Shown: positions 1 through 7,509, counted from the first letter of the stretch. The stretch is 19,895 nucleotides of DNA from DATAXS01 sp036266715 (GCA_036266715.1 DATAXS010000026.1:1-19895); one strand, 5' to 3'. Notes: generated by a model from the sequence alone, not told the origin. Numbers and translations: made by a program.

Positions 1-1
1 T

Positions 2-1165
2 TATTCTCCCGCCAAACAACTTTCTGACACGCAATATCTCCTTGGCTCCTTTGCGGGCGGTGCCACGCCCGCCGGCCAACTGTGCAACGGCATGCGGTGC
101 TTTGCCGACGCGGATATCTTTATGGCGCACAGCACCCTGCTCCGACCGTATGCGGAATATTTGCTCGGACTTTTAATGTCGCTCCAGCGAGTGGATGGCG
201 GGAACACCATCTATTTCCTGGGCCAGATACGTGAAAGCGGCGGATGGATCTATTTCCCGGTACTCTTCCTTATTAAAGAGACCATTCCCACGCTCATCAT
301 TGTGTTCCTCGCGCTCGTGCTCGCGCTCTGGTGGATGCTCCGGCGCGATAAACGGGAAGGCCGTGGCAGGTGGCGGCGCATCATTGATTACATCGGCGTA
401 AACTTCGCCGAATTTTCCATGGCGCTGTTCGTCATCATTTACTGGGGATACAGCATGCAGGCCCCGCTTAACATCGGTTTCCGCCATCTCCTGCCAACCC
501 TCCCCTTCATCTATATTCTTGCCGCGGGCGTCTGGAGAAAATGGATCACGCAGATAAATCTGCCCATGTTCGGCACGGGCGCGGCGGGAGGCCTTGCGAC
601 GGCCCAATCCATGTTCATGTCGGTTGCCGCAACCACGCGCTCGCTCGCAAAATCTTTTTTTGCCGCCACGCTCAAATATATTTTTCTTATCGTGCTCATC
701 ATTTGGCTCTTCCTGGAAACGGCATTTGCCGCGCCCTATTTCCTTTCGTACTTCAACGAGTTCGCGGGCGGCGTGTGGAACGGCTACCACTACGTGACGG
801 ATTCAAACTACGATTGGGGGCAGGATCTGCTCCGCCTGCAGTCATGGATAGATGCGAACCCGCAGGTCGGCACGATCGCGGTAGATTATTTTGGCGGCGG
901 TGAACCGTCGTACTACCTTGGCGCGAAGCAAGTCGGGTGGAACGCCTGCATGGGAAACCCCGAGGACCAAGGCATCCATTGGATCGCCATATCGGTGAAC
1001 ACGCTTGAAGGTGCCATCCAACCGCTCGCCCCCGGCCAAACGCGCAACGCGCAGTGCACGTATTCCTGGCTCACCGCGTTGCGGCCGCCCGGCACAGGCA
1101 TGGGCGACGTGCCTACGCCGGACTATCGCGCGGGGACAAGCATCTTTATTTACCACTTGCAGTAA
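2..1165 (+). CDS. GT39-like membrane glycosyltransferase (C-terminal part)
   Basis: The reading frame is open from the window edge (first full codon at 2) to a TAA at 1163-1165, so the 5' end and the catalytic N-terminal loop are missing. Hydrophobic stretches at about 248-337, 416-460, 479-538 and 674-742 look like membrane helices. They are followed by a soluble tail of about 130 residues. The pieces RHLLPTLPF (after the third helix start) and DSNYDWGQDLLRL (about 812-850) are typical of the ArnT/PMT-like family 39, which transfers sugars from polyprenyl-phosphate carriers to protein or lipid on the outer face of the membrane. Substrate and acceptor cannot be told from this fragment. An ATG at 92 exists, but the frame is well conserved in style before it, so it is not the start. 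The gene converges on the ftsQ-like gene. Confidence 0.72.
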   Translation, partial: YSPAKQLSDTQYLLGSFAGGATPAGQLCNGMRCFADADIFMAHSTLLRPYAEYLLGLLMSLQRVDGGNTIYFLGQIRESGGWIYFPVLFLIKETIPTLIIVFLALVLALWWMLRRDKREGRGRWRRIIDYIGVNFAEFSMALFVIIYWGYSMQAPLNIGFRHLLPTLPFIYILAAGVWRKWITQINLPMFGTGAAGGLATAQSMFMSVAATTRSLAKSFFAATLKYIFLIVLIIWLFLETAFAAPYFLSYFNEFAGGVWNGYHYVTDSNYDWGQDLLRLQSWIDANPQVGTIAVDYFGGGEPSYYLGAKQVGWNACMGNPEDQGIHWIAISVNTLEGAIQPLAPGQTRNAQCTYSWLTALRPPGTGMGDVPTPDYRAGTSIFIYHLQ

Positions 1166-1189
1166 GGTTTTTGAGGAACCGTTTGTTTA
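1166..1189. terminator. Weak hairpin between convergent genes
   Basis: GGTT (1166-1169) pairs with AACC (1177-1180) right after the glycosyltransferase stop. It is followed by a T-rich run on the plus strand. The stem is only 4 bp, so this is at best a weak terminator between two convergent genes 21 nt apart. Confidence 0.3.
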
Positions 1190-2026
1190 TTTATAATACG
1201 CCCTGTTCTCCACGGTAAAATCCACGTACTGCAGCTTCCCAAAGTTCGGCATGGCCATCAGGCTCTTCAGCACCGGCAGATCCTCGTCCGCTGAAAATCG
1301 CAGACTAAAATACACCGAGGGGCCGTTTTGCGTTGTCACGTTTATCTGTTCAAGGCTAATGTCATCAAGCGCGATCTCCCGCGTGTCCAAACCGCTCGCC
1401 TGGACATCGTTCAAAATGCTAAGCATGTTGGGAATAAATTCGTCCGGGAGTATCTTGGCCCCGATGCCAAGCCCGGTCTGCGAATAATCATGGACCGCAA
1501 GGAGCAAACTGCCCTGCGTATCAAAGGCCTTCTGGAACAACGTGCCTTGACCGTCAAACCAGTAGCAATTTTCATTGCCATAACTCGTCGAACTTCCGCT
1601 CGCATCTGCTCGCGGCGTAAAGCACCAGACCCCCGCAGGCGTGCGTTCCGTCACATCCACCGTGATCGTGCGAAAAAAATAATTTTTAGAAATGGAAACC
1701 GATTGCGCCTCCGGGAGAAAGGCGAGCTCGCTCGTCGTGAGCGAGCCGGGCCACAAGAGAATGTTTTGGAACCCAAGAAGCTCCTTCAAAAAACTACGTT
1801 GCTGGAGAGCCGCCGACTGAAGCACGGCGACGACATCCGACGAAGCCACATCCGCATTGCCCGTGACCACGACCTGTTGGAGGTGGAACACGGGCGAGCG
1901 GTAGACGAACCAAAATACTCCCATAACGATCAGATACAGCAGCACGAGCAGGACCGCGAGCGCGATGTATTTGCGCCGCTTTTTTCTGCGGTGCTGGCTG
2001 TGGGAAAGATATGAGCCGACTTCCAT
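1187..2026 (-). CDS. ftsQ: FtsQ/DivIB-like cell division protein
   Basis: This 279-aa protein has a basic N-terminal cytoplasmic tail (residues 1-20, several Arg/Lys), one membrane helix (about 21-42), and then an outer region. The outer region begins with a POTRA-like segment (about 46-115, with FHLQQVVVTGN) and continues with a beta domain to the C terminus. That is the layout of FtsQ/DivIB, the bitopic protein that links early and late parts of the divisome at mid-cell. The start ATG at 2024-2026 lies 1 nt after the TGA of alr, so the two are probably translated by coupling. Pairing with alanine racemase puts it in a cell wall and division context. Sequence identity in this family is always low, so the call rests on layout, size and neighbour. 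Confidence 0.72.
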   Translation of the reverse strand: MEVGSYLSHSQHRRKKRRKYIALAVLLVLLYLIVMGVFWFVYRSPVFHLQQVVVTGNADVASSDVVAVLQSAALQQRSFLKELLGFQNILLWPGSLTTSELAFLPEAQSVSISKNYFFRTITVDVTERTPAGVWCFTPRADASGSSTSYGNENCYWFDGQGTLFQKAFDTQGSLLLAVHDYSQTGLGIGAKILPDEFIPNMLSILNDVQASGLDTREIALDDISLEQINVTTQNGPSVYFSLRFSADEDLPVLKSLMAMPNFGKLQYVDFTVENRAYYK

Positions 2027-2027
2027 A

Positions 2028-3215
2028 TCAGCGAATGACCCGCTCCATGAGCGGGTTGAGGCGTGTCAAAAGTTCGTACGCCGTGGTGCCCGCTTTCTGC
2101 GCCGCGTCGTCCGCGGAAATAATAATGCCGTGGTCGCGGCCGATGAGCGTCACAATGTCGCCGACCTTTGCCCCGCGCGGCGCCGTAACCGCAAGAAGGT
2201 CCATGGAAACGCGCCCGAGCACTCGGGAAATTTGGCCGCGGATCGCGAGCTCTCCCGCGCCCGAGAGCGCCCGCGGAAATCCGTGCCAATAGCCGATCGG
2301 GAGGATTGCCATCATCATGTCGCGCGGCACGCGGACCGTGAGGTCGTATCCCACATAGTCCCCTTTTTGCAGCTTTTTCACCTCGCTTACGACCGCGCGC
2401 CAGCTCAAGGTCGGCACGAGCGTGACGCGGTCGCCAAGCTGCATCTCAAGCTCTTTTGAGGGCCAAAGCCCGTGAAGCCCGATGCCGATGCGCACGGCAT
2501 CCAGGTGGTATTTTGAATCCACGAGCGTCCCTGCGGTCGCGGCGGCATGCTTCACCAGATTTTTATACCCTGCGGCCTCAAAAAGCGCCGCCGCCTTTTG
2601 AAAATCCTTGAATTGCCGTTCGGTATAGAAAGGATAATTAATATCTTTCACTGACGCAAAGTGCGTATATATTCCTTTTAACGATTTTTTAATGGCCGGT
2701 GTGCTATGTTCCAAAAAGGCGACCACCTTGGGGAGGTCGCCCACATAAAATCCCTGCCGGTGCATGCCGGTATCAACTTTCAGGTGGAATTCCGGCGGTT
2801 TCTTTGCGCCCATGCGCGCGAGCGCCCTGAGCGCCTCAAAATTGGAGATGGTAATAGTAATGTGTTTGGCCGCCGCTTCGGCGTAGCGGGTGGCGAGCGT
2901 GGGCCCAAGAACAAGGATCTGTTTTTTGATGCCCGCACGGCGGAGGGCAATACCCTCCACCACGCTGTCCACGCAGAACCCGTCTATGCCGAGCTCGTCC
3001 ATCACTTTTGTGAATGCGAATAGTCCGTGGCCATAGGCATTGGACTTCACGACGGCCCACAATTTTACCTTCGGGCCGACGAGCTTGCGGAACGTGCGAT
3101 AATTCGCCCGCACCGCGCGGGAATCAATTTCCACCCATGTGCGCAAATTGGCGAGCGTATGCGCCGGAGCGCCTGCGCGCGCGCGGGACCTAGCCAATGA
3201 CCGTTTTGCCGACAT
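2028..3215 (-). CDS. alr: Alanine racemase
   Basis: This PLP enzyme interconverts L- and D-alanine for peptidoglycan. It is 395 aa, slightly long because of an Arg-rich N-terminal stretch of about 25 residues before TWVEIDSRAV. The PLP lysine is K57 in VVKSNAYGHG. The second catalytic residue is Y290 in VGYDLTV, followed by LPIGYWHGFPR. VDTGMHRQG (about 147-155) and RIGIGLHGL (about 242-250) are further family motifs. The start at 3213-3215 makes a 26-nt overlap with the end of serS. No Shine-Dalgarno site is seen, and a shorter start such as a TTG just before the conserved region is possible. It is the middle gene of serS-alr-ftsQ. Function is clear; the exact start is not. Confidence 0.93.
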   Translation of the reverse strand: MSAKRSLARSRARAGAPAHTLANLRTWVEIDSRAVRANYRTFRKLVGPKVKLWAVVKSNAYGHGLFAFTKVMDELGIDGFCVDSVVEGIALRRAGIKKQILVLGPTLATRYAEAAAKHITITISNFEALRALARMGAKKPPEFHLKVDTGMHRQGFYVGDLPKVVAFLEHSTPAIKKSLKGIYTHFASVKDINYPFYTERQFKDFQKAAALFEAAGYKNLVKHAAATAGTLVDSKYHLDAVRIGIGLHGLWPSKELEMQLGDRVTLVPTLSWRAVVSEVKKLQKGDYVGYDLTVRVPRDMMMAILPIGYWHGFPRALSGAGELAIRGQISRVLGRVSMDLLAVTAPRGAKVGDIVTLIGRDHGIIISADDAAQKAGTTAYELLTRLNPLMERVIR

Positions 3216-4467
3216 ATTTCTGTAATACTTTCGGCACTTCGATCTTTCCGTCCTTGGTCTGGTAATTTTCCATGATGGCGATGAGCGTGCGGCCGATCGC
3301 GAACGCCGTCGCGTCGTTCATGTGGACAAATTCCGTTTTGCCATCCTTCCGGCGAACGCGCGTGCCAAGCCGGCGCGCCTGGTAGTCGCTCATGTAGTCC
3401 GCAGAATGCGTTTCGCGATATTTTTTCTGCGAAGGGATCCACGTTTCAATATCCAAATGGCGCGCATCCGGATCTCCCTGGTCTCCCGTGCAACAGATGA
3501 TGACCTGGTAGGGCAATTCAAGCGCCCACATTAAGTTTTCCTGTACCGCCACAAAGAATTCTTGTTCCGTGATGCCGTCCTCGGGCAAGGTGAAGCTTTC
3601 CATTTCCAATTTATCAAACTGGTGCACCCGCAGGATGCCGCGCACATCCTTGCCATACGAGCCCGCCTCGCGCCGGAACGCGGTGGAAAATCCCAAATAA
3701 CGAATGGGCAATTTTTCTTCCGGAATCGTCTGGTCCATATGCAGCGGCCCAAGCGTGTGTTCCGCCGAGCCGATCAACCACAGGTCGTCGGATGGAATAT
3801 GGTAGCGGTCTTCGCGCGGTTCAAGCCGCCCCATGCGCTGAAACACTTCCGGCCGGATCATGACCGGGGGCACCACGGGGATAAATGGCTGCGCGTGGTA
3901 CCCCTTCTTCACGCCCCCCGCGACGGACTCTATCACCGACGGATTGGTGAGGGTTTCCATGGTGTATTGCACGAGCGCAAACTCCAATTGCGCCGCTTCC
4001 CGCATCAAGTATGCAAAGCGGCTCCCCGAAATCTTGCCGGCCGATTCAACGTCTATCAACCCGAGCGACTCGCCGAGCGCCAAATGGTCCTTCGGCTCAA
4101 AATCAAATTTTTTTGGTTTGCCGTTCTGGCGCAACACTTTGTTTTCCGATTCATCCTTGCCGACCGGCGTATCTTCCGACGGAAGGTTCGGTATTTTTTG
4201 CCAAACTTCTTCGCGCCGCTTTTCAAGCGCCGCGATCTTTTCCCCGAGCTTCTTTATTTCCTCCTTATTCTTTTTACCGCTCTCCACGTCGCGCTTTTCC
4301 GAAAGCTTTTTTTGCTCCGCGCGCTTTTCGTCCGCTTCTTTTGTGAGCACCCGCCACTCGTGATCAAGCTTCCCAAACTCATCCACCAACTTTGGGTCGG
4401 CATTTTTCGTCGCAATCGCTTTCTTCACCTTGTCCGGCTCCTTCCGGAGGAGTTCAATGTCCAGCAT
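3190..4467 (-). CDS. serS: Seryl-tRNA synthetase
   Basis: This 425-aa class II synthetase charges tRNA-Ser. The N-terminal tRNA-binding arm is a long charged coiled coil (about residues 30-105, rich in Lys/Glu). The catalytic part holds motif 2 (TAFRREAGSYG, then RVHQFDKLEMESF), the segment CTGDQGDPDARHLDIETWIP, and motif 3 (MNDATAFAIGRTLIAIMENYQ) close to the end. Motif 3 reads NDATAFAIGR where most bacteria have NGSGLAVGR. The key arginine is kept and the Ala-Phe-Ala form is a lineage flavour. Length is normal. The gene leads a three-gene operon and overlaps alr by 26 nt. It starts 20 nt after the stop of the toxin gene on the same strand, with an AT-rich stretch before the ATG but no clear Shine-Dalgarno site. 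Confidence 0.97.
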   Translation of the reverse strand: MLDIELLRKEPDKVKKAIATKNADPKLVDEFGKLDHEWRVLTKEADEKRAEQKKLSEKRDVESGKKNKEEIKKLGEKIAALEKRREEVWQKIPNLPSEDTPVGKDESENKVLRQNGKPKKFDFEPKDHLALGESLGLIDVESAGKISGSRFAYLMREAAQLEFALVQYTMETLTNPSVIESVAGGVKKGYHAQPFIPVVPPVMIRPEVFQRMGRLEPREDRYHIPSDDLWLIGSAEHTLGPLHMDQTIPEEKLPIRYLGFSTAFRREAGSYGKDVRGILRVHQFDKLEMESFTLPEDGITEQEFFVAVQENLMWALELPYQVIICCTGDQGDPDARHLDIETWIPSQKKYRETHSADYMSDYQARRLGTRVRRKDGKTEFVHMNDATAFAIGRTLIAIMENYQTKDGKIEVPKVLQKYVGKTVIG

Positions 4468-4487
4468 TACGAATATCTTAACCCAAT

Positions 4488-4754
4488 TTATTCGTAAATG
4501 CCATGCGTACCAATGGCGCGAAATTCAACAATTTCGCGGGTGAAAAAGACGAACTTTACGCGGTAAGAATAGGTGACTGAAAATGCCCATCTTCCCTCAT
4601 CTTTGCCATGTAATTTATGGGTGTTCAATCTCGGGTTAAATGGATCTTCCATAAAAATTTGAATCTTCTCTTCCACTGCTGCCCGTATGTGAAGCGGCAA
4701 TTTTGAGAGATCTTTTTTAAAGCCCCCGGAAAAGAGGATTTTATAGATCGGCAT
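4488..4754 (-). CDS. RelE/ParE-superfamily toxin (TA pair 1)
   Basis: This 88-aa basic protein has the size and layout of RelE/StbE-type toxins: an N-terminal FKKDLSKLP helix, the mid-part LNTHKLHGKDEGRWAFSV, a strand YRVKFVFF, and the C-terminal AIGTHGIYE, a common ending in this family (GxHxxY). Family members usually cut mRNA at the ribosome, although ParE members poison gyrase. The sequence alone does not say which. It follows a small acidic/basic gene by 14 nt on the same strand, the usual antitoxin-toxin order. Base use is AT-rich compared with serS downstream, which fits transfer. Confidence 0.85.
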   Translation of the reverse strand: MPIYKILFSGGFKKDLSKLPLHIRAAVEEKIQIFMEDPFNPRLNTHKLHGKDEGRWAFSVTYSYRVKFVFFTREIVEFRAIGTHGIYE

Positions 4755-4768
4755 GCCTGATAAGTCCC

Positions 4769-5023
4769 TTATTTTTTTGCCTTATTGCGCTTGGCCCGTA
4801 ATTCCTCAAAAAGTTCTTCGATAGGCCTCGATTTTCCGGCCTTATAGTCTTTCAAGGCCTGCTGCGCATCCGGACCCAGCCGTCTCACCTCCTCCTCCGT
4901 AAGATTGAGAAGATAATCTTTTTCCGTAAGCGGCCAATTGGGATTGACGGTCGCAGGAACCTTTTTTCGCACAAGTGTTTTTGACGCCATTTTTTTATGC
5001 TTTCTCTTTATAGTACGGGCCAT
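4769..5023 (-). CDS. Probable antitoxin of TA pair 1
   Basis: This small protein is 84 aa from the ATG at 5021-5023, or 73 aa from the ATG at 4988-4990. Its N-terminus is Lys/Arg-rich. The rest is predicted helical, with a TEEEV acidic patch and a tail DYKAGKSRPIEELFEELRAKR. That tail resembles the C-terminal toxin-binding helix of small RelB-like antitoxins. I do not recognise a named DNA-binding fold. Its role is inferred from its place 14 nt before a RelE-like toxin. The shorter start is attractive because a TTGACA/TATAAA promoter spans the longer start. Neither start has a Shine-Dalgarno site. Confidence 0.72.
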   Translation of the reverse strand: MARTIKRKHKKMASKTLVRKKVPATVNPNWPLTEKDYLLNLTEEEVRRLGPDAQQALKDYKAGKSRPIEELFEELRAKRNKAKK

Positions 5024-5037
5024 GGAGTAAATGTCAA
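5007..5037 (-). promoter_or_regulatory. Promoter of TA pair 1
   Basis: On the minus strand a perfect -35 TTGACA (5032-5037) is followed by TATAAA (5007-5012) at a spacing of 19. If used, RNA would start around 5000. That lies inside the longer antitoxin frame and just ahead of the inner ATG at 4988-4990, so it argues for the shorter antitoxin. Confidence 0.5.
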
Positions 5038-5048
5038 AAGTTTTTTAA

Positions 5049-5081
5049 TAATCTTTTAATCTTTATATAACTATAATCTTT
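5049..5081. repeat. Three TAATCTTT repeats between divergent promoters
   Basis: TAATCTTT occurs at 5049-5056, 5057-5064 (direct tandem) and 5074-5081, spaced 8 and 17 nt. The repeats sit just upstream of the antitoxin -35 and before the thrS -35. An operator for the antitoxin or an AT-rich UP-like element are both possible. Confidence 0.5.
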
Positions 5082-5089
5082 TATAAAAA

Positions 5090-5118
5090 TTGCGCTAATT
5101 TTATATTCGGCATAGAAT
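5090..5118 (+). promoter_or_regulatory. Promoter of thrS
   Basis: TTGCGC (5090-5095), a 17-nt spacer and TAGAAT (5113-5118) stand 9 nt before the thrS ATG. RNA would start only a few bases before the start codon, so thrS mRNA is nearly leaderless. No Shine-Dalgarno site is present. Confidence 0.62.
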
Positions 5119-5127
5119 GAGCGTATT

Positions 5128-6903
5128 ATGTCCGAATCGGAAATTTCCCACTCCCTCGACCATATCCGCCACACACTTGCCCACCTGCTCGCCGCAGCCG
5201 TAAAGAAGCTAAATCCTCACGCCCTTCCGACAATCGGACCCGCCATTGAAAACGGTTTTTATTATGATTTCGATTTTAATAAGAGCGTGCCTCCAGACCT
5301 GCGCCAATTTCCGGATGTTTTGGAAGCATACGAAGATGAAATGAAAAGACTGCTTCCCTCATGGACTGAGTTTACCCATAGAGAGGTGGCGGCACGCGAA
5401 GCGAAAGACTTCTTTAGGGACAATCCTTACAAACAGGAATTAATCGATGAGTTGGAAAAGAAGGGAGAAAAAATCACACTCTATAAATGTGGTGATTTTG
5501 AGGATCTTTGCCGCGGTGGACATGTTCTACATCCGAACAAAGAAATATCTCCTGATTCTTTTAAATTGGATAAAATCGCGGGCGCTTATTGGCGAGGTGA
5601 CGAAACAAAACCTCAACTTCAAAGAATTTATGGTTTGGCGTTCGCTAGTAAAAAAGACCTAAAGGAATATGAAAAGATGCGCACGGAAGCAAAAAAGCGT
5701 GACCACAAAGTGCTCGGCCCCGCGCTCGACCTCTTCACATTTTCCGAGCTCGTGGGTCCCGGCCTGCCGCTCTGGACGCCCAAGGGCACCATTTTACGGA
5801 ACGAGCTGGATACCTTCGTATGGCAGCTCCGCAAAAAACGCGGGTACGAACAAGTGGATATTCCGCACATCACCAAAAAAGACCTCTACGAAAAAAGCGG
5901 CCACTGGGAAAAATTTAAAGATGGACTGTTTCACGTGAAAACCCGCGAGGGCCACGAGTTTGCGCTCAAGCCCATGAACTGTCCGCACCACATACAGATC
6001 TACGCGCGCCGCCAGTGGAGCTACCGCGAACTCCCGCAACGCTACGCAACAACGACGAAAGTATATCGCGACGAGCAGTCGGGCGAGCTCGCGGGGCTTT
6101 CCCGCGTCCGCGCAATCACCCAGGACGACGCGCACGTGTTCTGCCGCACGTCACAGGTAAAAGAAGAAGTATTTAAGATATGGGACATTATTGAGGAATT
6201 CTATGGCGCGTTCGGTTTTGCCGTTTCCGTACGGCTCTCGCTCCACGACCCGGCGCATCCGGAAAAATATTTGGGAACGCCCGAGGTGTGGAAAAAGGCG
6301 GAGGCGGAACTCCGCGGGCTCGTAAAAGAACGGGGCGCCGAGGCGGAAGAAGGCGTGGGCGAAGCGGCGCATTACGGCCCCAAAATAGATTTTATGAGCA
6401 AGGATGCGCTCGGCCGCGAGCACCAGGTGGCCACCATTCAGCTCGACATGAACCAGCCGGAACGATTTGACCTTACGTGTGTTAACGAGAAGGGTGAACA
6501 CGAACGCATCGTCATGATCCATGCCGCCATCATGGGCTCTATTGAGCGCTTTCTCGCAGTTGCCATTGAGCACTTTGCCGGCGCCTTCCCGGTCTGGTGC
6601 GCCCCCGTGCAGGCCGCGGTGCTGCCCGTGAGCGACAAGTTCGCGGCCTACGGCAAAAAAGTTTACGACGCACTCGCAGCCGAGGGCATCCGCGCGGAAC
6701 TCGCGCCGGCGAACGAATCTCTTGGCAAGCGCATCCGCGAAGCGGAGCTTATGAAGATCCCCTACGTGCTCGTGGTCGGCGAAAAAGAAGAAAAAGACGG
6801 CGCGGTCGCCGTGCGGAGCAGAAAGGGTGACGAAGGCGCGCTCGGTATTAAAAAGTTTTTGGAAAAGATCGGTCGGGAGATAAAAGAAAAAGCGCTGTCG
6901 TAA
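5128..6903 (+). CDS. thrS: Threonyl-tRNA synthetase, TGS-less
   Basis: This 591-aa class II synthetase charges tRNA-Thr. It starts directly in the editing domain, with the HTLAH site (H15, H19) and the CRGGH site (C128, H132) that clear mischarged Ser-tRNA. The usual N-terminal TGS domain of about 60 residues is absent. The catalytic core has the zinc ligands C285 (MNCPHH), H336 (TQDDAH) and H465 (MIHAAIMGSIERF), and motif 2 YRDEQSGELAGLSRVR. The arginine usually found after the last zinc His (IHRAI) is Ala here. The C-terminal anticodon-binding domain starts near residue 490. Base composition breaks near 5690: by hand count 5401-5700 is about 39% GC, while 5701-5760 and 6301-6360 are above 60%. 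The low-GC part joins the AT-rich toxin-antitoxin region upstream. Confidence 0.97.
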   Translation: MSESEISHSLDHIRHTLAHLLAAAVKKLNPHALPTIGPAIENGFYYDFDFNKSVPPDLRQFPDVLEAYEDEMKRLLPSWTEFTHREVAAREAKDFFRDNPYKQELIDELEKKGEKITLYKCGDFEDLCRGGHVLHPNKEISPDSFKLDKIAGAYWRGDETKPQLQRIYGLAFASKKDLKEYEKMRTEAKKRDHKVLGPALDLFTFSELVGPGLPLWTPKGTILRNELDTFVWQLRKKRGYEQVDIPHITKKDLYEKSGHWEKFKDGLFHVKTREGHEFALKPMNCPHHIQIYARRQWSYRELPQRYATTTKVYRDEQSGELAGLSRVRAITQDDAHVFCRTSQVKEEVFKIWDIIEEFYGAFGFAVSVRLSLHDPAHPEKYLGTPEVWKKAEAELRGLVKERGAEAEEGVGEAAHYGPKIDFMSKDALGREHQVATIQLDMNQPERFDLTCVNEKGEHERIVMIHAAIMGSIERFLAVAIEHFAGAFPVWCAPVQAAVLPVSDKFAAYGKKVYDALAAEGIRAELAPANESLGKRIREAELMKIPYVLVVGEKEEKDGAVAVRSRKGDEGALGIKKFLEKIGREIKEKALS

Positions 6904-6928
6904 AACGACAACGCTTTTGTATTTTTTT
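6888..6928. terminator. Terminator hairpin holding the thrS stop codon
   Basis: AAAAGCG-c-TGTCGT (6888-6901) pairs with ACGACA-a-CGCTTTT (6905-6918), with one internal mismatch. A TTTTTTT run follows at 6922-6928. The TAA of thrS (6901-6903) lies at the loop and the last codons form the stem. On the minus strand the same stem is followed by TTTTTCTTTT, so it can also stop RNA from the small genes beyond 7010. Confidence 0.88.
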
Positions 6929-6946
6929 CACTCACTCAAGGAAGGA

Positions 6947-6976
6947 CCCGGGCCGATGCTCGCGCATCGGCCCGGG
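6947..6976 (-). terminator. Perfect GC-rich hairpin downstream of the 98-aa gene
   Basis: A 13-bp perfect stem (6947-6959 with 6964-6976) closes a 4-nt loop. It lies 33 nt past the stop of the minus-strand gene at 7010. There is no proper T-run on either side, so it may protect an mRNA end or assist the neighbouring terminator. Confidence 0.5.
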
Positions 6977-7009
6977 CTTCAGGCGGGGACTACGGAGAGG
7001 GAGCAACTC

Positions 7010-7306
7010 TTAGGTGACGAGCCACTTCTGGCAACCGGTCACCCGGCGCTTGATGGTCTGCCCGCGCGGAGCGTCCAGCGGCCGGAGAATGATATACCTT
7101 TTACGGTAATCTTCCCAACCAATGACCTCCACCCGCCTTTCTCCGCGGGGAGAAAGATAGGCGACGATCCGGCCGGGCCATAATTCACTCCGACCGAGTT
7201 TGGTACTGACGAATAGCCGAAAAAACGAGGAACGGATGATGGGTGGATTTATCTTCTCCTCATCACCCCAATCAAACTCATGCAGCGGTATCAACGTCGT
7301 ACTCAT
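7010..7306 (-). CDS. Hypothetical 98-aa basic protein
   Basis: I do not recognise this protein. The frame is open to 7456, but the ATG at 7304-7306 has a near-perfect AAGGAGG site 9 nt upstream, which decides the start. The product begins MSTTLIPLHEFDWGDEEK and is beta-rich in style, with many Arg in the second half (RVEVIGWEDYRKRYIILRPLD) and a basic end (TIKRRVTG). It has no signal peptide or membrane helix. It overlaps the small membrane protein gene upstream by 29 nt in another frame, and its ribosome site lies inside that gene, so translation is probably coupled. A binding role for nucleic acid is conceivable from charge only. Confidence 0.7.
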   Translation of the reverse strand: MSTTLIPLHEFDWGDEEKINPPIIRSSFFRLFVSTKLGRSELWPGRIVAYLSPRGERRVEVIGWEDYRKRYIILRPLDAPRGQTIKRRVTGCQKWLVT

Positions 7307-7460
7307 AGGTCGTCGCCTCCTTCGGGGAGATTTCCCTTTGTCGCCGTCGCCGCCGACTGGAAGAATGTGCCTCCACCGCCTCGGCGATCTGTTGGACGGG
7401 AAGCGACAAGAAAACGAATACTGCAAAAAATAAGATTCCCAACAACACTTTTCCATCCAT
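7278..7460 (-). CDS. Hypothetical 60-aa single-pass membrane protein
   Basis: I do not recognise this protein. The ATG at 7458-7460 follows a GGAGG site by 8 nt, which favours it over the longer open frame up to 7538. The product is MDGKVLLGILFFAVFVFLSL, a hydrophobic helix over residues 5-21, followed by an amphipathic piece. Then comes a run of five Arg (about 36-40) and a polar tail rich in Thr, Tyr and Asp. The helix could be a membrane anchor or a signal-type helix with a cytoplasmic basic tail. The gene is co-transcribed with the 98-aa gene, overlapping it by 29 nt, from a good promoter at 7510-7538. Confidence 0.62.
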   Translation of the reverse strand: MDGKVLLGILFFAVFVFLSLPVQQIAEAVEAHSSSRRRRRQREISPKEATTYEYDVDTAA

Positions 7461-7509
7461 GTCGATTCCCTCCGCCTTTATTTTGAGTCTTGTTCTTGCA
7501 CTAGGATAT

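Noticed and set aside
173..790. 205-codon minus-strand frame inside the glycosyltransferase
   Set aside because: A charged, low-complexity shadow; the plus strand gives membrane helices and family motifs.
6917..7183. 88-codon plus-strand frame after thrS
   Set aside because: It starts inside the thrS terminator T-run and is antisense to the 98-aa gene, which has a strong ribosome site.
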